The notes under the pieces are model-generated. The model was not told the origin of the DNA and did not search any database. It saw only the letters and a program-made list of their open reading frames with translations. Shown one piece after another: positions 23,100 to 34,144 of a stretch of 64,000 bases of DNA. This stretch comes from Coleophoma eucalyptorum (taxonomy: Eukaryota > Ascomycota > Leotiomycetes > Helotiales > Dermateaceae): the NCBI GenBank assembly GCA_026120035.1, contig JALRME010000027.1, positions 496,001 through 560,000 of the forward strand, given 5' to 3'. Within the stretch, counting starts at the first letter, position 1, and each line of letters opens with the position of its first letter. Made by a program: the position numbers and the translations under genes.

Positions 23100-25796
23100 A
23101 TGGAGACTACATTGCCTCTCCCTTTCGTTCCGAGTGTCGACCTCGACAACGATTCTCTATCAGAGTCTTCTGGTCTTAGCACCGTTCAATTGTCGTACCT
23201 TGGATGCGCCTATTTCACGGCCAATTCCGCGAATCTTGACAAGCTTCTCCAATTTCTGCAGCGCCACATCTCAATCAACACATATGCGAACCTTAGCAGT
23301 GTCGAATCAGTGGAGGATATTGTCACAGTATTGGATGCTGGTGCACGCAAGGTCTTTGTCAAGTCATCACAACTCGAATCTCTAAAAGCATATGGAGATC
23401 GTGTCTTGCCTATATACTCTGCCACAGAGAAGGCAGACTATTCGAATGGAGTTCTTTTCAGTCCCACAAGCTCTTCCGAGCTCAAATCCGTAATTGAAAA
23501 ACTGAAGGCCGAGAAAGTTGCTCCTGTCTTCCTCCAACCTACAGATGACGAACTCAAATCTCACTTGGAAGCGTACGAATATTCTGCCATTCCTATCATA
23601 CCAGCCACGAGCCTCACCATCGGGCAATCATCCAGCGGTGTTTTTTCTGTTCCAGAATTGATTGCAGCATCTTGGACCTCCGACCGACCTGACAAGTTAA
23701 TGCCAACCGTGGTAACGGACGAGCAAGGAATTGCCTTGGGATTGGTTTATAGCAGCAAGGAGAGTCTGGCAGAGTCCTTGAAGACAGGCACAGGTGTCTA
23801 TCAAAGCAGGAAACGTGGGCTCTGGTACAAGGGTGCAACATCAGGCGATACGCAAGAGCTTGTTAGATTGTCACTCGATTGCGATCAGGATTGCATTAAG
23901 TTTGTGGTCAAACAGAAAGGCCGGGGTAAGTATCGTACGGATGAATTGGAAGCTGTTTCTAACCTCTCTCAGGATTCTGTCACCTACCACAGTCAACATG
24001 CTTCGGGGAACTTAGTGGCATTGCGAAGTTAGAAAAGACTTTGGTGTCAAGGAAAGCCTCTGCTCCGGAAGGCTCATACACTGCTCGCCTGTTCTCAGAC
24101 GAGAAGCTGCTGCGGGCTAAAATTATGGAAGAGGCGGAAGAATTATGCGATGCCAAGACCAAGGATGAAGTTGCTTTTGAAGCAGCAGACTTGATTTACT
24201 TCGCACTTACAAAAGCTGTCAGCGCTGGAGTCAGTCTTTCGGATATTGAGAGAAGCCTTGACGCCAAAAGTGTCAAGGTTAAGAGAAGACAAGGTGATGC
24301 CAAAGGAAAATGGGCTGCTAAGGAGGGCATTACTAACGAAGCAACAAATGGAGCCCCTAAAAAAAACGACGCGCCCAAGGAGGCAGCCGCTGCCCCTAAG
24401 GCTAGCCCGAAAGATGGCCGGATCACTATGAGAAGATTCAATGCTGCCACAACTTCACCCGCTGAGATTGAAGCAATTCTACAAAGACCTTCACAAAGGT
24501 CCACCGACATGATTATGGGCATTGTGAACCCAATTATTAAGGACGTCCGGGAAGGTGGTGACAAGGCCTTGTTGGGCTACACCCACAAGTTCGAAAAGGC
24601 AACCTCACTTACCTCGCCCGTCTTGAAGGCTCCGTTCCCAAAGGAAATGATGCAGCTGTCAGAAGAGACTATTAAGGCAATCGACGTTTCTTATGAAAAT
24701 ATTCGCAAATTCCACGCTGCTCAAAAAGACGAGAAGCCTCTACAAGTTGAGACAATGCCTGGTATCGTCTGTAGCAGATTCGTCAGACCAATTGAGCGTG
24801 TTGGTCTTTATGTCCCTGGAGGAACTGCAGTTCTTCCTAGCACAGCACTTATGCTTGGTGTTCCTGCAATGGTTGCTGGATGCCAAAAGATTGTCATTGC
24901 ATCGCCTCCAAGATCTGATGGCAGTGTGACTCCCGAAATTGTCTACATTGCCCACAAGGTTGGCGCAGAGAGTATTGTTCTTGCCGGTGGTGCTCAAGCC
25001 GTTGCAGCTATGGCATACGGAACGGAGAGCGTTACCAAGGTAGACAAGATTCTTGGTCCTGGGAATCAATTCGTCACAGCTGCCAAGATGTTTGTCAGCA
25101 ATGACACTAATGCCGGTGTCAGCATTGATATGCCAGCTGGTCCATCCGAGGTTTTGGTCATTGCAGATAAGGACGCCAACCCAGCTTTCGTCGCTTCCGA
25201 TCTGCTATCACAAGCAGAGCACGGTCCTGACAGTCAAGTAGTCTTGATTGCCATTGATCTCTCCGAGAAGGAGCTCCAGGCCATTGAAGATGAGCTGCAC
25301 GCCCAAGCCATGGCATTACCTAGAGTTGACATTGTCCGAGGTGCCATTGAGCACTCTGTGACTCTCGTTGTCAAAGATGTCGAGGAAGCAATGAGACTGA
25401 GCAACGCATATGCCCCTGAGCACTTGATTCTGCAAATCAAGGATGCAGTAAGTGCTGTTGAACTTGTTCAGAATGCCGGTAGCGTGTTCATTGGAGAATG
25501 GACCCCAGAGAGTGTTGGAGATTACTCTGCTGGAGTCAACCACTCACTTCGTAAGTCAATACCCCATGTTATCTTCACAGCCTCTAATTTCTATAGCAAC
25601 ATATGGATATGCTAAGCAATACTCTGGTGTTAACTTGTCATCATATGTCAAGCACATCACAAGTTCGAATTTGACTGCTGAAGGTTTGAGGAATGTTGGT
25701 GGTGCTGTTATGCAACTCGCCAAGGTAGAAGAACTAGAGGCTCACCGAAGAGCTGTCGAAATCAGACTGGATTTCATGAACAAAAACAACAAGTAG
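23100..25796 (+). CDS. HIS4: Trifunctional histidine biosynthesis protein (PRA-CH / PRA-PH / histidinol dehydrogenase)
   Basis: Three exons (23100-23925, 23973-25550, 25597-25796; introns 47 and 46 nt) encode 867 residues. The order is a fungal N-terminal region, then the phosphoribosyl-AMP cyclohydrolase core (LVRLSLDCDQDC and, across intron 1, GRGFCHLPQSTCFG). Next comes the phosphoribosyl-ATP pyrophosphohydrolase helices (SYTARLFSDEKLLRAKIMEE, then DEVAFEAADLIYF) and an Ala/Lys-rich linker. From about residue 435 comes histidinol dehydrogenase, with YVPGGTAVLPSTALMLGVPA, LGPGNQFVTAAK, DMPAGPSEVLVIAD, LLSQAEHGPDSQ and YAPEHL. It performs steps 2, 3, 9 and 10 of the histidine pathway. The final exon carries GLRNVGGAVMQLAKVEELEA. 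Confidence 0.97.
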
Positions 25797-25975
25797 TGCG
25801 ATATTTATTTAGATCCAATAGAAGTTCACCTGTATTTTTGTACGCTCATCTAATCAAAATTGAGGTAACTGTTGAGACATGTATCACGTGTCAGCCGGTT
25901 TGGAAGACCTGGCCTGGCTATCTGGCTGGATAAGTGTAGCGTCTCGTCTTTTATCATGCCAAAGACCTCTCTACG

Positions 25976-26773
25976 ATGCCAGTCAATGCGACAACATGCT
26001 CTCAATCGCAAGATGCTATTGTGTTCGGACAATTCGCTTATCTCCCTGTCGAGATCCGACATAGGATATTCGAGCATCTGCTCCCTCCTGGCCGAATTGT
26101 TGACGTCTTCACGCGCTCCTCAAGCCGAATATACTACTCCCCTGCCAATGCGCTCCTGTGGACCACAGCTCATCGCTTCCCCAGTGTTCTGCACCTCTGC
26201 CACGATGCACGCTCGATTGGATTAAGGCAGTATGACACGAGTCTGGGGGCAAGCATAGAAGACGCAATAGCGCGAGTGTGGTCGCGCAGCAATGATAATA
26301 ATCATCAGCCTTGTCGCATCACCGCACTTCTCAATCCGCTCCGAGACATCGTCTACCTGCAAGATCCACCCGTAGAAAATGGGCAGGTTGTCGTATCCTC
26401 TCTAAGCGTGCTCTTGCAGCTCCTCTCTCCTCACACAAAGGCCCATCTCCGATACCTCGCAGTCCCATACTACAATTGGCACAAGGCGCGGCTCGATGGC
26501 TCGGTCAAGAAACTGGTCGAGTTTGTCCAGTTGCAGGAGATCTACGTACCTGTCATGGCGGTCGCGCCAGATCTGAGGGACTGGACTGCGCAGGCTTTCA
26601 TGTCTAGTAGTCGGGTTAGAGATGAGACGGAGGCACATACGAAAGACGTTCGGGAGAGTGTCGAGGAAGACCTCGAGGCGCTGGCTTTGGAGTTTCCTGG
26701 TTGGAAACCCCCGAGGTTGAGGGTCTTTAGGCATAAGGGAGAGCTAATCAGTGGTCTTGGTTTGGGTGAGTAG
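25976..26773 (+). CDS. 2EXR-domain (F-box-like) protein
   Basis: A single-exon 265-residue protein. The N-terminal block FAYLPVEIRHRIFEHLLPPG with RIVDV following is the 2EXR motif common in Pezizomycotina, an F-box-like short helical region beginning with a Phe-x-x-Leu-Pro-x-Glu-Ile-Arg pattern. The rest is alpha/beta with the LHLCHDARSIGLRQYD element usual for this family. Function is not established for most members. Its start lies 180 bp after the HIS4 stop on the same strand. Confidence 0.75.
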   Translation: MPVNATTCSQSQDAIVFGQFAYLPVEIRHRIFEHLLPPGRIVDVFTRSSSRIYYSPANALLWTTAHRFPSVLHLCHDARSIGLRQYDTSLGASIEDAIARVWSRSNDNNHQPCRITALLNPLRDIVYLQDPPVENGQVVVSSLSVLLQLLSPHTKAHLRYLAVPYYNWHKARLDGSVKKLVEFVQLQEIYVPVMAVAPDLRDWTAQAFMSSSRVRDETEAHTKDVRESVEEDLEALALEFPGWKPPRLRVFRHKGELISGLGLGE

Positions 26774-27883
26774 ACATAATTTATTTGATTGCCTGGATTT
26801 CATTGTCCAACTCATGTATCTTTATGACGATAATAATAAGATATGACGTTATGAAGCATCTCTTCGGCGGCCGATGGCTATGGGGATATAGGAAGTTCAG
26901 AAATAAAATTAAATGGGATCACATCTCTAGTTGACACTCAGTTTAGCTGCATTGTTCTGGTCCATAAGCAAGTGCAAGTTCCCTTTCCAGGGATGTTTTC
27001 CAACCGACCCCCCCCCCCCCCGGAAATCATCCCTGAAACCTACAACTTCAATCAATCAGAGTGACCGAGGCAGAGATCTGCAGGCCCTTTTATCATTTAA
27101 CACTTCCTTGCATCCTAAAAATGTGATCGTCTTCGAGTAGTATCCCCCTCTCCCCATCAGATAAATTATGGATCAGAGGGATTTGCACCTCTCAATTCAA
27201 CTTTTTGTCAATATGGGATTTTGGCTTCTGAGCTTTCTACTTTCGTTGTCTGACAATCGTTATCTGCAAGGTCTCCAAAGGGAAGAAGTAGAAACGAAAA
27301 GGCTCGTGAAAATCCTGTCTCTAACTGTGAAATGATCTTTTTCATGTCTGAAAGCAATGTTGTATATGTATATGAGAATTGTTATTTGTTCCGAAGATCG
27401 TTTTATTTATCTACTTGAACACTCAAACGTAATTAGTGAGGAAATGTTTATAAACTCTTGCAATCAAAGTCTTCCAATTTCTCAAATCCCAAAGAGGATG
27501 AAACCCCTAGTAGCATATCTCAGCTGCGTAAAATTGTAGCAGGCGAAGGCCTCAATGAAGTGGGAAAGAGACTGAGAATATTCTTGTCCTTCTATTTTTG
27601 GGGGTGAGAACTTGAAATATAAACCATAGTCCGTTAGATTGTATGTAGCGGTTTAGTTCATCACAAGACCAATAGCAAAAAACAGAATTTCGCGTCCAGC
27701 ATGCCAAATATCATATACAAGGTGCCTCTTCTGGTGACAAGTATCTCATAATTGAAGCAGTGAGTGAGGGCAAACGCCAGCTGGGCCGTCTCTTGAAGAA
27801 TAAGCGACAGCCCGAACAAAGAATATTTTTTGCCAATATAATTAGAAATAAGATGCTTCTCTCCAACAACCAAGAAATACCCT
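26774..27883. other. Gene-poor AT-rich spacer before the tRNA
   Basis: About 1.1 kb with a C14 homopolymer at 27008-27021. Several 60-70-codon frames exist but have no natural start context or recognisable motif. No gene supported. Confidence 0.5.
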
Positions 27884-27985
27884 GCCCGGGTAGCTCAATC
27901 GGTAGAGCGTGTGGCTCTTAAACAGTCCACACCAGACTATTCAAAGAACACCTCAAGGTCGCGAGTTCGAGCCTCGCCTCGGGCT
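27884..27985 (+). tRNA. tRNA-Lys (anticodon CUU) with a 29-nt intron
   Basis: The acceptor arm GCCCGGG pairs with CTCGGGC (27978-27984) with one G-T pair. The D-arm/A-box is TAGCTCAATCGG. The anticodon loop reads CTCTTA and is followed by an intron at the canonical 37/38 position (about 27922-27950), then the rest of the anticodon stem. The T-arm/B-box is GAGTTCGAGCC with a perfect 5-bp stem. The intron carries AAAG, able to pair with the CTT anticodon as usual in pre-tRNAs. The anticodon stem TGTGG/CCTCA has one T-T mismatch. Without the intron the tRNA is 73 nt. A T7 run at 28027-28033 can end Pol III transcription. Confidence 0.88.
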
Positions 27986-27995
27986 CAATCCCCGA

Positions 27996-28019
27996 GGCTC
28001 TCAGCAGATGCTGAGAGCC
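27996..28019. repeat. Perfect hairpin just downstream of the tRNA
   Basis: GGCTCTCAGCA is followed after GA by its exact complement TGCTGAGAGCC: an 11-bp stem 11 bases past the tRNA end and 7 bases before the T-run. It could fold in the pre-tRNA trailer. Confidence 0.85.
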
Positions 28020-28026
28020 CCTTACA

Positions 28027-28033
28027 TTTTTTT
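28027..28033 (+). terminator. Pol III terminator T-run for the tRNA
   Basis: Seven consecutive T residues 41 bases after the tRNA end; a second T7 run follows at 28039-28045 as a back-up. Confidence 0.65.
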
Positions 28034-28723
28034 GCCAATTTTTTTGATTTCTTCAGCATAATAACTTAACCTTTTGGTTGTTCTTCATGTTTTGCCAATG
28101 CTTTTTGGTGGCTCGCTTATTTTTGGACTGCATCCACGGCCAGTTTTTCAACTGCCGAGGTGGTCTTTTTTTAACGCTATGCTGAAATCTACCGAGTGCC
28201 TGGATGGTCAATTGAGAGAGCTCTGTTAAGCACTTAGCACTGACCTCAATTATGTGTATTGAGAATAGATAAATGTATATGAGGCGTATCGAAATTATTT
28301 CTGGCTATTATAAGAGATTCGGGTTTATTTTTAAATCAGCCGGACTGCGCGCCTACTAATAACTCTTGCCTGAGGCTGGGACCGCTATGCATCCTTTGGT
28401 GAATACACAGTGTAGGGAGCACACCGGGAATGAGCCATATCACCACAACACATTCTCAAACTTTTGGGGAAAAGTGGAGAAGAAGCTTGTGTAACTACAA
28501 ATGATTTGGGCAGTATAATTACCCAGCAAGATTTCACACAGGAAAGACACATGCTCGTACGCCAAGAATCCAGTAGAATTTGCAGAGGCATTTGTTACGT
28601 TATTTTTTTACTATCCTTGATCATTTCCACCCTCGAGACAACCAGTAGCTTTAGTCTCAACACTGTAAGAAAGTTAAATGGTATGTTTGCCTTTTTCTAA
28701 AGCTTTCCCTTGACTTCCGGGAG

Positions 28724-29689
28724 TCAAACGACGTTCTTCGCCAACCATTCCTCCCATTGCTCGGCGGAGAAACTGCTTGAGATGCCATTCTCGACCAAGC
28801 CGTCAAAGACGACCGTGGGAGTAACATGGATACCGGTGCTTCGGTTGTACTTGACCAATTTCTTCAAGTCGTCCGTGGTGCCGTTCCCGGAATTCAAAGA
28901 TCCATCCTCTCCAGGCTTGTCGCTGATCTTCAGCAGGTCATACAGCTTGCTCTCATCTACGCCCACACTTGCGCCTAGCTTGGCGAGACGTGCATAGGTT
29001 GCATTCCGTGTCTCGTTGACTACGTTGACGTCGAAGTACGCCTTCTGGTCGGCAAACAGGGCTGCCGAGAAGGGCCAGAACAGTTGGGGGGAGAGCTTCA
29101 ACACTGCCACACCAGCCTCATGGACCAAGGTGCTGGAAGGGTGCCATGGCTGGATTTGCTGGCGGAAGATGAACTGGACTGAGTTGCTGTACTTGGCGTT
29201 GGATTTGAGCAGCGGGAACACAGAATTGTAGACTGTGTTGAACATCTTGGCTGAGAACTAGAAAACCAATGTCAGCTTTGAGGGTGTAACATTGTTTGGG
29301 GGGGGGGGTGGTTTCAAAATCCCATGATATGCTCGCTGGAGACTGGAGATGCTTTGTAAAAAGAATTCTGGTTCAGGCAGATAATGCGGTAACCAAGGGA
29401 ATTATCGAGTTTTTATTCTGGAGTAACTCAGTCATGGATAACTGAGAACTCAGAGGAAATCGATGACCGAAATCATCTCAGCCCATCAATCTCATAACGA
29501 CCCCTCCATTCATTGCGGATGAAGGGATTTCGGCATATCACGGAATAGTCCCAAGATGCCAGCCCAACCAAAGAAACACCTTGAACTTACAGGACAGACA
29601 TAGTCCAAATATAGTTCCAAAGTGTGAATTGTCTGCGAGTTAGCAGCAGCTGAGAACTTCTGTCCGGCAAACTTGGGAGCGAGAGCCAT
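28724..29689 (-). CDS. DsbA-like thioredoxin-fold protein
   Basis: Exon 1 is 29591-29689 (MALAPKFAGQKFS start) and exon 2 is 28724-29257; both are in phase 0, giving 210 residues. The join creates ELYLDYVCPFSAKMF, a CPFS motif in the place of the thioredoxin CxxC, as in GST-kappa/DsbA-like fungal proteins that keep only the first Cys. A cis-Pro-type segment HVTPTVVFDGL follows near the end. No signal peptide is present, so it is probably cytosolic. The 333-nt intron is several times longer than others here and contains a G11 tract at 29298-29308. The likely role is redox or glutathione-linked; the exact substrate is unknown. Confidence 0.85.
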
Positions 29690-30276
29690 GTTTTATATTT
29701 GATGGAGCTTTGGTCTTTGATGCTGGGTGGAGTTTTGGGATATTTGGAATTGAATTGGCAACGTTATGGATTTTGGTTGAAGAGGAGATGCGTTGAGTTG
29801 AAGTTGTTATGAAGATAGTGAACTCACTGAGGTATGGATGACGTGCGAAGCTCCTTGTTCTTGATAACGATGAGGTGATCCGTTACCGATAGCGATCACG
29901 TGCAGAGATGTTGTCGAAGATGTGACCGGGTAAATCATGCACATATAAGGGGTTCCTCTTAAGAGTTACATTTACTCATATCTGCTTCTGATGCGTTTGA
30001 CGAGTGGAGTTTCCACAGCTCTTAATTATCAAAGGTATGGTACCAATGCCTCTCCAGTATGAGGCGTGCATAAAAGCTTGCAAAAACACTCACTTGTCAA
30101 ATGTCAATGACCAAGAACTTGAATTTGCTTTTATTTTGAGAGCCGTACACTAACGGTACGAGCATTATCTATACAAAGAAATGCCTTTATTTTATCGTTT
30201 GAAGTATTACACGGACTAAACCGTCACGAATGGCAACGCTGCATCTAGAATTATTTACATTAAACTTTCGTTATCC
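29690..30276. other. Intergenic spacer
   Basis: About 590 bp containing the promoter of the thioredoxin-fold gene (reading leftward) and the 3' region of the surface-protein gene. Nothing else recognised. Confidence 0.55.
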
Positions 30277-31369
30277 TCATTGCCGTTTCACGGCCGAATC
30301 GGTTCCCATCTCATGCACAACCGGAGCCTGGGTTAATGGCAATTCTTGTGGTGGATCGTACTGTCTCCCGGCATAGTAGCCTTTTGGTTGGTTTGAGTTA
30401 GCTTCATAGACTTGATCTGCATATGGCGCTTGCTGATACTCTTGTGGTCCTCCAGCTTGTAGCTCGTAAGCCTGTTTAGCCTTCATCTGTTTATTTCGTC
30501 GCCAAAAGAAGAACCCAATGCCCAGCGCTAAAATAACGCCCACTGGAACTCCAACCCCAGCACCAATTGCTGCCCCATTGCTACTGCTTTTCGATGAGGT
30601 CGTGCTGGTCTGCGCCGGGGAAGAAGACGTGGCCGTGGTACCTGAAGAAGTGGTAGATGTGGAAGAGCTTGTCATAGTGCTTGATGAAGAACTAGAGGTC
30701 GTTGTGGCCGGCGGATACGAGACTTGAGCCGTTGATAAAAGTGTCGCGACAACTGTAGCTTTAGCCAGCGTGAAATGGTTTGAAGCGGTGTTGCAACATG
30801 CGAAACTTCCAACTCCTTGTTTACCAGTATCACAACAACTATAGAATGGTCAGTCTTGCATATCCGCTGACTAAACTTGTAGTGGAAACATACTAGTCGG
30901 TGGTTTCCAAAATTGAGCTACCACAATACCTGACACCAGCAGAAGAGGAATTGGCATCTATACAATTACGTTAGTCAAGGGAATTTTCTTCTGCACATCT
31001 GAAATCGGTTCGACTTACATTGTACGCATTGGTCCAAACAAGCTGGATCTTGCCCTATCAAGCCAGTCAGTACCGATCTGTTATAAAAATGCATGCTCTG
31101 CACCTACAAGTCGGATCTGTGCAGCCCTCTCTCAAATAATCCATCACTCCATTGTTGTATCCCTGGCACACGCCGTTACTGTAGCAAGTATATCCCGCTT
31201 GGCAGCAGGTACTGTGCCCCGAGGTCTCGTTGTTGCAGCGGTAGTAACTACTATGAGCTGCCCCATCCAAGACATAGCATTGAGTTCCCGCATCCTGCGC
31301 CGAAGCTACCGCGGCGAAAATGGTAGCAAAAATGAAGAGAGACAACGTCGTCCAAACTCTGGGCGCCAT
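30277..31369 (-). CDS. Cys-rich, Ser/Thr-stalked single-pass surface protein
   Basis: Four exons (31108-31369, 31019-31054, 30894-30957, 30277-30838) total 307 residues with consistent phases. MAPRVWTTLSLFIFATIFAA plus VASA is a signal peptide. An ectodomain of about 120 residues with many Cys follows (TCCQAGYTCYSNGVCQGY, then CTDPTWQDPACLDQC across intron 1, YCCDTG, FACCNT). Then comes a Ser/Thr-only stalk of about 55 residues, probably O-mannosylated. One transmembrane helix (GAAIGAGVGVPVGVILALGI) ends in a FFFWRR stop-transfer, and an 80-residue cytosolic tail rich in Gln, Tyr and Pro closes the protein. The layout matches fungal wall-stress-sensor-like proteins (Wsc/Mid2 style), but the Cys pattern is not a WSC domain. 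Ligand and role are unknown. Confidence 0.82.
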
Positions 31370-32527
31370 TTTGGCTGGAACACTCCGAGGCGTGTGTACG
31401 TAAACGAGCGACAGCAGCACTTGCAAGGCGGATCTCGGTAATCTGAGCGGAGAGTATATTTGCAAAGTTTGATGGCGGGATGATATGTATATAGAGGATG
31501 CGACAGCAAACCGACACCCAGAAGCAGGGCAGGATGAATAAGAATGAGAGGCGCTCAACCGGGACAGAGAAGGAGAAGAGGGAGATGAAGGAGAAGAGAT
31601 CTGACAGCACGGGGATTGAGCATTGCAAGGATGACGAGGGTGAAGGTGCAGCTAAGGCACCCAGCCCAGCAACTGTAACTGCTGCGACAACTGTGCCGCA
31701 ACAGACCAGACCTTGCCTGACAGCAGCAGGTCAGCACTACTGTAGTTGTGCCAGGCTTGGCCGGTGTTACGATGTCTACCTGGACTCCTCGCGAGAGTGG
31801 AAGGGGAAGGGCAGGAAACGACATGCCCCCCTTTAGCGGGCGAGCGTTATTGGTGGCTTCGGCCTGCACGATGGGTCAGGCCCCGTTGAGCCTCGTTCAC
31901 CAGACTGGCGCTTAACTGGCGGGACTTGGCTGCTTAATCAATTCCAGTAAAAATCGACAGCAAGTAAAATGATCTTTTCTGCATGCCGTGACCCGCCCGA
32001 GGAACCACGGAACCACGAGAACGATTCTCCCGCTGTCCTTCCAGCTGCACCTACCACCGTACAGCATTCGTGACTGCTGGTGACGCGATATGACATTATA
32101 TGCTGTGCTATGCCCTTGAGCACTCTTGATTTGCAGGCCTCCGACCCGTCACCCGCTCTCGCCCTGCTACGGTTGGTAGGTAAGTGTAAGGTTAACTTCT
32201 AATGTTGGTTGGGGCTCATGCTTTCTCGTGCCCCATCAGCCCTATCAGCCACTTCCTAGGCCATGCTCAGCCATCGCAATCTGCATTGTGCCAGCATCCC
32301 TGTACTGTACTGGTGTGACTTAATTTCCCGCTCTCTTCACCATCTGTCATGAGCACTGCCACAGGCTTGGTCTTTTCACTCATTGGTATTTGTACCTATC
32401 TATACACGTTTCTTCCGACGACAAAAAAGTACAGCTTGTAAACGCCAGCCATTTCAGAGCAAGTAATCTTGTGAGGTGGTTGTTTCCTCCTTTCCCTTTA
32501 ACCCTCGCCGCTCCCATAAAACGCTCT
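31370..32527. other. Intergenic spacer
   Basis: About 1.2 kb. The part next to 31370 is a purine-rich leader/promoter for the surface protein. Further right are C/T-rich stretches and repeated CTGTACTG words. No gene supported. Confidence 0.55.
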
Positions 32528-33799
32528 TTATCTGGTCTTGCTTGAGACGCCAGCTCCGATCACACCTGGAAGCTTCTCCTCGCCAATGCTGAACATCATT
32601 CCGATGGCTGTGCCCACAATGCCCACCAGAACAATGGTAAATCCTGCCAGAAGCCAGAATGGTCCACTGATGTCCTCCTTGTTGCATGCAGCTCCTCCCC
32701 AGTGAGTCGTCTTGGTCCTTGTGGTGCCACCCTTCTCAAAGCTCTTAATGGATGGCAAGCAGCCACAGGTAAAACAACTGGACACACCGGCACTAGAGTT
32801 GTATTTGCCGTAGCAACTTCCATGCCCAGAGCAGTTGTTTGTTGCTGAGATGCAAGCATCTAAAGTTGCATGGCAAAAGGCAATAACTCCCTTCAATGGA
32901 GCATATGTAGTGTTCGGGGCGGAAACTGCGCCAACCTGGCTGACTGGGTCAATGGCGGCTACAGGAGGAGATGTAAATGCTTCCGTGGTGATAAGTTCCT
33001 CGGCTTGTCGTCGGTTGAGGTTGGCCGATGCAACCATTGGCATTTCGTAAGATCCATAAGATTTGGTAGAAGCCTTGGCTGATCTTGATGCCTCTGGTGA
33101 CAGGATGACTACAGCGTTCATCTCTCCCTTCTTTGCGAGGATTTGTAGCTTTTTCTGTGCAGCCATGAAATCATCAATGCTAACGTGGTTCTGTTTGTAA
33201 ATGTCAGGCTCGCAGTCCATACCATTCCTGATAACCTTGCTTACCTTGACCTCTGGGCTCAGATCAACATGCATCATCTTGGTCCTTCCTGCCCAGCATC
33301 TTTCGTTGTAAGGGTTGATAGCCTCCTCCAGGTCGCACTTCATGTCCCATGAATCACGCTTCCCTCCGCGTTGTTGGTTCAAATCAGTAACAAGCCTCTG
33401 ATTAGCTTTCGCGGATGGTGGGCTCGAAATGTAAAATGCCGGATTGATGTTCTGCCACGAGCTCAAGAGTGGCTTCGCGATCTCAGATGACACACCCTCT
33501 ACCACGATAACAAGCTCCGAAGCCTGATCTGCTAGAGAGCTCTCAAACAATGACCTTTTACTGCCTCCGTAATTGTTAATATATGATAACGTTTCCTCAT
33601 TGACACTCTCTAGCCCGTGATATTCAGCAACATCAAGTCGTTGGGCAATGACGAGTCTTGCATCTTCTGGTGTGAGGGTAGCAGGTTTGGAGGTGCTGGG
33701 CCATTGTTGGCCTTCGAAGATATAGACACTGGCAGGGTCCGAAGCAGCGGATGCTGCGCCGATCAGAGCCGGTATCAGCAAGCTGGGTGAGATCCTCAT
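32528..33799 (-). CDS. Vps3844 (DUF3844)-type ER membrane protein
   Basis: A single exon of 423 residues. MRISPSLLIPALIGAASAAS is a signal peptide. A luminal region of about 330 residues follows, then the family's C-terminal domain: SCFTCGCLPS, KTTHWGGAACNKEDISGPFW, a transmembrane helix (LLAGFTIVLVGIVGTAIGMM) and a short tail. The EGF-like Cys run NNCSGHGSCYGKY precedes it. The family is annotated from vacuolar-sorting studies and is thought to reside in the ER/secretory pathway as a type I membrane protein; the biochemical role is not known to me. Confidence 0.85.
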   Translation of the reverse strand: MRISPSLLIPALIGAASAASDPASVYIFEGQQWPSTSKPATLTPEDARLVIAQRLDVAEYHGLESVNEETLSYINNYGGSKRSLFESSLADQASELVIVVEGVSSEIAKPLLSSWQNINPAFYISSPPSAKANQRLVTDLNQQRGGKRDSWDMKCDLEEAINPYNERCWAGRTKMMHVDLSPEVKVSKVIRNGMDCEPDIYKQNHVSIDDFMAAQKKLQILAKKGEMNAVVILSPEASRSAKASTKSYGSYEMPMVASANLNRRQAEELITTEAFTSPPVAAIDPVSQVGAVSAPNTTYAPLKGVIAFCHATLDACISATNNCSGHGSCYGKYNSSAGVSSCFTCGCLPSIKSFEKGGTTRTKTTHWGGAACNKEDISGPFWLLAGFTIVLVGIVGTAIGMMFSIGEEKLPGVIGAGVSSKTR

Positions 33800-34144
33800 A
33801 TTCGTGGTTGGAGATAGGCTCAGCGTCGTCGTCGAAGGTGCGAACGATGATCTTCGGACTTGATAGATATCTCGCCTTGAGCTGGGTAGCTCATGCGATC
33901 TAACCGATTTAGGTAATAGCGAACTTCACGACTCTCCGAGGCCGTCGGATTTTTGTGTAACTTCTGGATCTCTACCAACCCACGTTCCCTTTGCAGTCCA
34001 CATTTCCTAGTCGATGACACCGTAAAACGCGCAGTCTTCCAGCGCATCTTCGCAGCCTGATATCCCCAGGGACAATCCCTATCTCGAACCCTTTCTGCCT
34101 CCCAAGGCTCGCCAGCCTCGAGGCGGGCCTTGTCGGCCTCCACC
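33800..34144. promoter_or_regulatory. Divergent promoter between Vps3844-like and hypothetical genes
   Basis: 345 bp separate the two start codons. A 108-codon minus-strand frame (33820-34146) fills nearly all of it; I treat that as probably fortuitous (see findings). Confidence 0.45.

Larger units (their letters stand above)
27986..28723. other. tRNA trailer and spacer
   Basis: It begins with nested inverted repeats (27977-28019) and the T-runs of the Pol III terminator. The remainder is T-rich on the + strand without a convincing gene, and ends with the 3' region of the thioredoxin-fold gene. Confidence 0.55.
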
